From contig NZ_JAESWB010000005.1 of the NCBI RefSeq assembly GCF_016765675.1, forward strand, positions 186,001-250,000: a stretch of DNA of 64,000 nt, written 5' to 3'. The notes beneath the pieces are model-generated. The model made no database searches and was not told where the DNA came from. It saw nothing but the letters and a program-made list of their open reading frames with translations. Each line of letters starts with the position of its first letter. The stretch's first letter is position 1. Below, in pieces: positions 59,848-64,000 of this stretch. The DNA is from Neobacillus paridis (GTDB lineage Bacteria > Bacillota > Bacilli > Bacillales > Cytobacillaceae). Made by a program: the position numbers and the translations under genes.

Positions 59848-60546
59848 TTAGCCTAAATAAGATCGTTGTACAATCTCGCTTTGCTTCAGCTCTTCTTTCG
59901 TTCCTGCACCAGCTAATCGGCCTGCCATTAATACATATCCCCTGCTGCAAAAATCAATAGCCATCTCCGCATTTTGATCTACTAACAAAATTGTCGTCCC
60001 CTGCATATGCAACTCGGTAATTTTATCATAGACTTCTAGAACAAGTTTCGGCGATAAACCCATGGACGGTTCATCAAGCAATAATAGTTTTGGGGCCGTC
60101 ATCATCGCACGGGCAATAGCCAGCATTTGCTGTTCCCCACCCGAAAGTAATCCCGCTAATTGATTTTTTCGATCCCTAAGAATAGGAAAAGGCTCGGTAA
60201 CTTCTTCAGCTCTTTGTTGCCGCTCTTTTGCAGGTAACGTATAGCCGCCTAAGATTAGATTATCCCAAACAGAAAGTAATGGAAATACATGCCTGCCTTC
60301 AGGAACAAGTGTCATACCACGACTCACAAGCTTAAAAGTTTTTTCATGAATGATCGACTGCCCATTTAGTAGAATGTCTCCACTTTTGGGCCGCAGTTCC
60401 CCAATGATCGTTTTCAATAGCGTACTTTTTCCCGCGCCATTCGCACCTATTACCGAAACGGCTTCATTCTCCTCTATCTTTAAACTAACATTGTCTAAAG
60501 CACATATTTGCCCATAATATGTACTTATATTTTGTACTCTAAGCAT
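59848..60546 (-). CDS. livF: Branched-chain amino acid-type ABC transporter ATPase, LivF
   Basis: This ~232-residue ATPase has Walker A GANGAGKST, LSGGEQQMLAIARA and Walker B LLLLDEPSMGLSP, typical of LivF (MGLSP). The ATG 60544-60546 has GGGAGG about nine bases upstream and overlaps the LivG stop, giving the usual N-terminus; an in-frame start ten codons earlier is unlikely. It is the last of the liv genes and lies about 120 bases before the RidA gene. Confidence 0.9.
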   Translation of the reverse strand: MLRVQNISTYYGQICALDNVSLKIEENEAVSVIGANGAGKSTLLKTIIGELRPKSGDILLNGQSIIHEKTFKLVSRGMTLVPEGRHVFPLLSVWDNLILGGYTLPAKERQQRAEEVTEPFPILRDRKNQLAGLLSGGEQQMLAIARAMMTAPKLLLLDEPSMGLSPKLVLEVYDKITELHMQGTTILLVDQNAEMAIDFCSRGYVLMAGRLAGAGTKEELKQSEIVQRSYLG

Positions 60547-61333
60547 TGGCTTCAGCCCTCCCCATATATGCTTCAACTACTGCTGGATGGTTTTGAATCA
60601 CTTCTGGAGGCCCTTCAACCAATTTTTCGCCAAAATTGATAACTGTGATTTGGTTCGACAATGTATTCACTAAGTGCATATCATGAGCGATAATTAAAAT
60701 GGTAATCCCCTGTTGATTCACCTGTGAAAATAACTGCATCAACTCCTTCGTTTCTTTCTGATTCATCCCTGCTGTAGGCTCATCAAGCAGTAATAAACGT
60801 GGATTTGTTGCTAAAGCTCGAGCTATTTCCACCCTTCTTTGATTCCCATAGGATAATTTTGCGGCATATTCATTTCGCATATCCCACAACCCGACAAACT
60901 GCAAAATTTCTTTAATTCGGTCCTTTGCCTGACGTTCCCTCTTCCGAAATTCATTGGAACGAAATAATGCTGGCAGAAGTTTTCCGCCTGTTAATAAGTA
61001 GGTTCCAATTAAAACGGTTTCAAACACTGTCATATCTGGAAATAGACGAATATTTTGGAACGTCCTAGAAACACCATACTGAGCAATTTTATCCGGTCGT
61101 AAAGAAGTGATGTCATGATTAAATAATTTTATTTTCCCTTCGTTGGGAGCTATTACGCCCGTAATCAGGTTGAACAATGTACTTTTCCCTGCACCATTTG
61201 GGCCAATTATGGCATGTATCGCATTCTGGGTAACGGAAAATGATAAATCATTCACGGCCTTTACACCCCCGAAAGCCTTAGAAAGACGCTCGACAGTTAA
61301 AATGGCTGTATCGTATCCCTTTTCACTACTCAT
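60539..61333 (-). CDS. livG: Branched-chain amino acid-type ABC transporter ATPase, LivG
   Basis: This 264-residue ATPase has Walker A GPNGAGKST, the ABC signature LSYGNQRRVEIARAL and Walker B LLLLDEPTAGMNQKE, the pattern of LivG. It overlaps the stop of livM by eight bases and the start of livF, so it is translationally coupled. Confidence 0.9.
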   Translation of the reverse strand: MSSEKGYDTAILTVERLSKAFGGVKAVNDLSFSVTQNAIHAIIGPNGAGKSTLFNLITGVIAPNEGKIKLFNHDITSLRPDKIAQYGVSRTFQNIRLFPDMTVFETVLIGTYLLTGGKLLPALFRSNEFRKRERQAKDRIKEILQFVGLWDMRNEYAAKLSYGNQRRVEIARALATNPRLLLLDEPTAGMNQKETKELMQLFSQVNQQGITILIIAHDMHLVNTLSNQITVINFGEKLVEGPPEVIQNHPAVVEAYMGRAEANA

Positions 61334-62348
61334 AGCCTAGCCCCTCTTTCTCGACTGATGATTTCTCAATCAGTATATTTTTTTGAAGGAAACGTCTCTT
61401 TATTATTTGGATTAATCCCATGATTCCTTTAGGGAAAAACATGATCATGATGACTATCAAAAATCCGTAGATTAACATTCTTAGTTCTGGTGTTTCCCGT
61501 AATGCTTCCGAGGAAATCGTCAGAATGGATGCTCCAATAATGGCACCTGCGATGGAGCCTTGTCCGCCGATCATCACCATCGTTAAAATCGTGACAGACA
61601 TACTAAAAGTAAAGGTTTCGGGACTGACAACATGCAGAAAATGAGCATATAATGCCCCCGCTGCACCACAAAACGTAGCAGAAATCGTAAACATCGTCAC
61701 TTTCGTCTTAAATACGGGGATTCCCATTGCTTGGGCAGCTAATTCATCATCACGAATCGCGGTACAGGCGCGACCAAAACCTGACCTAATCAAAAGCCTA
61801 GTAATCAAAATTCCGAGATACACAAAAATCAATAGCAGAGGATAATAATCATGATATTGAAGAAACGGGAATTCAAATCCCCCCAGCTTAATGGTTGGCG
61901 GTGCTGGAATTCCTGCTATCCCCATCGGGCCGCCCGTTAAATCTGTCCAGTTGAGAAAAACAAGCCAAATGATTGTCCCAAAAGCAAGGGTAGCCATAAC
62001 AAGATATTCCTCGATTAACTTTAACCCAATAAACCCAATGATAAATCCAATAGCGGCCGTGATGACAATCGAAAATGGAAGTGTTAACCAAAATGATAAG
62101 CCTACTTTTTTGGCAACGATCGCTGCTGTATAGGCACCAATTCCAAAAAATGCCCCATGACCGACTGACACTTGACCGGTATAGCCAACAATTAAATCCA
62201 GTCCTAAAGCAAGGAGGGCGTAAATTAATATAAGATTAATAATGTACATAATGTATGGATTTGTAATTGCAAACGGTAGGAGAAATAAGGCGATTCCAAC
62301 GATAATAAGTATGATTTTTTGAAAATATGATTTTTTCGTTTGTTCCAT
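61326..62348 (-). CDS. livM: Branched-chain amino acid-type ABC permease, LivM
   Basis: This ~340-residue, roughly ten-helix permease has GLDLIVGYTGQVSVGHGAFFGIGAYTAA, the LivM hallmark, and a GQGSIAGAIIGASI loop. The frame extends 14 codons upstream, but ATG 62346-62348 has GGAGGAAGAGGG before it. It overlaps the end of livH by one codon on the upstream side. Confidence 0.9.
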   Translation of the reverse strand: MEQTKKSYFQKIILIIVGIALFLLPFAITNPYIMYIINLILIYALLALGLDLIVGYTGQVSVGHGAFFGIGAYTAAIVAKKVGLSFWLTLPFSIVITAAIGFIIGFIGLKLIEEYLVMATLAFGTIIWLVFLNWTDLTGGPMGIAGIPAPPTIKLGGFEFPFLQYHDYYPLLLIFVYLGILITRLLIRSGFGRACTAIRDDELAAQAMGIPVFKTKVTMFTISATFCGAAGALYAHFLHVVSPETFTFSMSVTILTMVMIGGQGSIAGAIIGASILTISSEALRETPELRMLIYGFLIVIMIMFFPKGIMGLIQIIKRRFLQKNILIEKSSVEKEGLGYE

Positions 62349-62361
62349 CCCTCTTCCTCCT

Positions 62362-63228
62362 TCAAACTTTTTGTTGAATAATTTTTCCAAAAATACCCTG
62401 AGGACGGACTAACAAGATAAATAACAGGATAACCATTGCCACTGCATCACGATAGCCGGAGGAAATAAAGCCAGCCGCAAAACTTTCAATTATTCCCAGC
62501 AGCAGTCCAGCAACCATGGCACCTGGTATATTTCCCATGCCCCCCATAACCGAGGCTGTGAATCCCTTTAGTCCAGCAAATATTCCCATGGTAGGATAAA
62601 CCAGAAATACCGGACCTACTAGAATCCCGGCAAGTGCCCCAACTGCAGAGCCAATGGCAAAGGTTACAGAAATCACCTTATTGGCATTGATCCCCATTAA
62701 TTGCGTTGCACTGATATTTTGTGATGCGGCTTGAACTGCTTTCCCCATAATTGTCCTATTCATGAATAGCTCTAAAACCATCATGACAAGTATCGTTAAG
62801 ATGATGATAAAAATATAGTGTTGATTGATCATCATATCGCCTATTTGGATATTTTTATAGAGAAATGGCGATGTTAATCTCTCCGGGGTTGCCCCCCAAA
62901 TATATTGAGCTAGATTTTGTAGAAAGATAGATATCCCAATGGCGGCAATCAATAAATTTAATTTTGGGGCATTTCGCATCCTCATATACACTGCTTTTTC
63001 CATCAAATATCCCAAGAGAGCACCCGCCAGAACGCCGCCAAGGTATGCTAACCATATTGGGGTATCCAATAATAAAAGATAAAGGGACACGAATGCCCCT
63101 CCCATATATACCTCACCATGTGCAAAGTTAATAAAACGAAGCACATTCCAAACCATTGTATAACCAATTGCCATTAAGGCATAAATACTGCCAAGGACAA
63201 TTCCATTAATTAATTGATCGAAAAACAT
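62362..63228 (-). CDS. livH: Branched-chain amino acid-type ABC permease, LivH
   Basis: This ~288-residue permease has QLINGIVLGSIYALMAIGYTMVWN, RFINFAHGEVYMGGAF and GNIPGAMVAGLLLGI, typical of LivH. ATG 63226-63228 is preferred; the frame could start at GTG 63235-63237, directly at the LivK stop. AGGGTGG lies close upstream. Confidence 0.9.
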   Translation of the reverse strand: MFFDQLINGIVLGSIYALMAIGYTMVWNVLRFINFAHGEVYMGGAFVSLYLLLLDTPIWLAYLGGVLAGALLGYLMEKAVYMRMRNAPKLNLLIAAIGISIFLQNLAQYIWGATPERLTSPFLYKNIQIGDMMINQHYIFIIILTILVMMVLELFMNRTIMGKAVQAASQNISATQLMGINANKVISVTFAIGSAVGALAGILVGPVFLVYPTMGIFAGLKGFTASVMGGMGNIPGAMVAGLLLGIIESFAAGFISSGYRDAVAMVILLFILLVRPQGIFGKIIQQKV

Positions 63229-63238
63229 CTTTACCACC

Positions 63239-64000
63239 CTATTCCGATTCTTTTATTACGACAAAGGCACCTTTTTGTACTTGCATAATCATCGGAGAAT
63301 TGGAACGGTCACCATTTTCATCAAATCTAATCGGTCCTGTAATTCCTTTATAATCAATATTTGCTAATGATTCGCGAGATTTTTCAGGGTCGCCCTTCCC
63401 TTCTTCCAATGCCTTAGCAAGAACCATTGCGGCATCATAAGCAATAGCGGTATTTGCTTGTGCTGGAATTTTATTTTCTTCCGCTATTTTTTTAAATTCC
63501 TTCATTTCTTCCGTACCCGCGTTTAAGTCAATCATCGAGGCAAAAATATGATTTTCAACAGCATCCCCGCCCAATGTGATTAATTGCTGCGAATACATTG
63601 AATCATCCGGTGAGAAGAATTGAACCTTTAATCCGGCCTGTTTTGCTTGTTGTTCAATTAAGGCCACCTCATTGTATAAGCCAACTACCATTATGGCATC
63701 TGGATTAAGAGTTTTAATCTTTGATAATTGTGCGGAAAAGTTTTTATCACCGGGGTTATATTTTTCGGTTGTAACAAATTCCACCCCGAGATCTTTTGCT
63801 GATTCTTTTGCGGCATCATACATAGTGATTCCATAGTCAGTATTTTCAAAGAGAGCAGCGATTTTCTTTACTTTTTTCTCCTCGGCCATATATTTCAAAA
63901 CCGCTGGAACATAAACAGAACCCGTTAAAATGACCCGGAAAAGATATTTATTACCCGTCTTGGACAAATCCGGGCTTGCCCCCATGTTTAAATGAAGTAC
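63239..64000 (-). CDS. Branched-chain amino acid-type substrate-binding protein, LivK-like (5' part beyond window)
   Basis: The frame runs to the right edge without a start, so the signal sequence is not visible. The visible ~253 residues include NKYLFRVILTGSVYVPAVLKY, ALFENTDYG, VVGLYNEVALIEQQAKQAG and the C-terminal TGPIRFDENGDRSNSPMIMQVQKG typical of Leu/Ile/Val or amide-binding type I periplasmic proteins. Ligands of this family range from amino acids to amides and aromatic acids. It heads the liv genes. Confidence 0.9.
   Translation of the reverse strand, partial: VLHLNMGASPDLSKTGNKYLFRVILTGSVYVPAVLKYMAEEKKVKKIAALFENTDYGITMYDAAKESAKDLGVEFVTTEKYNPGDKNFSAQLSKIKTLNPDAIMVVGLYNEVALIEQQAKQAGLKVQFFSPDDSMYSQQLITLGGDAVENHIFASMIDLNAGTEEMKEFKKIAEENKIPAQANTAIAYDAAMVLAKALEEGKGDPEKSRESLANIDYKGITGPIRFDENGDRSNSPMIMQVQKGAFVVIKESE

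Noticed and set aside
1..64000. CRISPR arrays, tRNA, rRNA or intact insertion sequences
   Set aside because: No regularly spaced repeats, cloverleaf-like sequences, rRNA blocks or transposase genes were seen.

Overview
The window is low-GC DNA with AGGAGG-type ribosome binding sites, TTGACA/TATAAT-type promoters, T-tailed hairpin terminators, a CIRCE operator, a Rex-type box, an FbpA-family small protein and a holin-like type I toxin. Together these point to a chromosomal segment of a Bacillaceae species (Bacillus, Neobacillus, Mesobacillus or similar). There is no rRNA, tRNA, CRISPR array, prophage or intact insertion sequence. Most genes lie on the minus strand.

Layout. 1-1890: truncated hydantoinase/oxoprolinase gene and its XRE-cupin regulator. 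2.3-5.5 kb: membrane protein with a start problem, HD-GYP protein, DUF4317 protein. 5.6-21.9 kb: a 16-kb minus-strand catabolic island with a TetR regulator, thiolase, two MaoC-like hydratase halves, FabG-like dehydrogenase, metallo-beta-lactamase-fold hydrolase, an Opp/Dpp-type ABC importer with fused ATPases, acyl-CoA ligase, MFS transporter, DUF35 protein, SCP2-type thiolase and acyl-CoA dehydrogenase. It encodes most of an uptake, CoA-activation and beta-oxidation route for an unidentified carboxylic acid, and holds a 32-bp-phased array of palindromes that looks like a TetR operator array. 22.2-26.8 kb: kinase-like protein, secreted SNase-Excalibur nuclease, LysM protein, OsmC protein behind a perfect Rex-type box, and a deleted MFS pseudogene. 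27.0-27.3 kb: a complete type I toxin-antitoxin locus. 27.8-34.3 kb: glutamate synthase large subunit followed by asparagine synthetase.

34.7-37.6 kb: a putative D-amino-acid operon (racemase-fold enzyme, DUF1611 protein, 45-aa CxxC protein) behind a textbook CIRCE heat-shock promoter, next to a decayed toxin-antitoxin copy. 37.8-49 kb: a stand-alone DnaA domain I protein, NmrA-type oxidoreductase, small lipoprotein, YbaK-type deacylase, glutamate decarboxylase, DUF6612 lipoprotein, small proteins, a broken ArsR-controlled MFS gene, FbpA, a short YitT protein, a sarcosine-oxidase remnant and a HAD phosphatase. 49-54 kb: secreted C69 peptidase, an unrecognised two-gene TerB-like/membrane-protein module, and a small ABA-sandwich-like protein. 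54-64 kb: aldehyde dehydrogenase, class III aminotransferase, NhaC antiporter, DUF1028, RidA and LivFGMHK-type ABC importer, suggesting import and transamination of an amine or amino acid.

Best candidates for new biology: the CIRCE-driven D-amino-acid operon, the TerB/membrane pair, the phased operator array, the orphan DnaA domain I protein and the Rex-boxed osmC gene. All functional statements are readings of the sequence; no database search was run.
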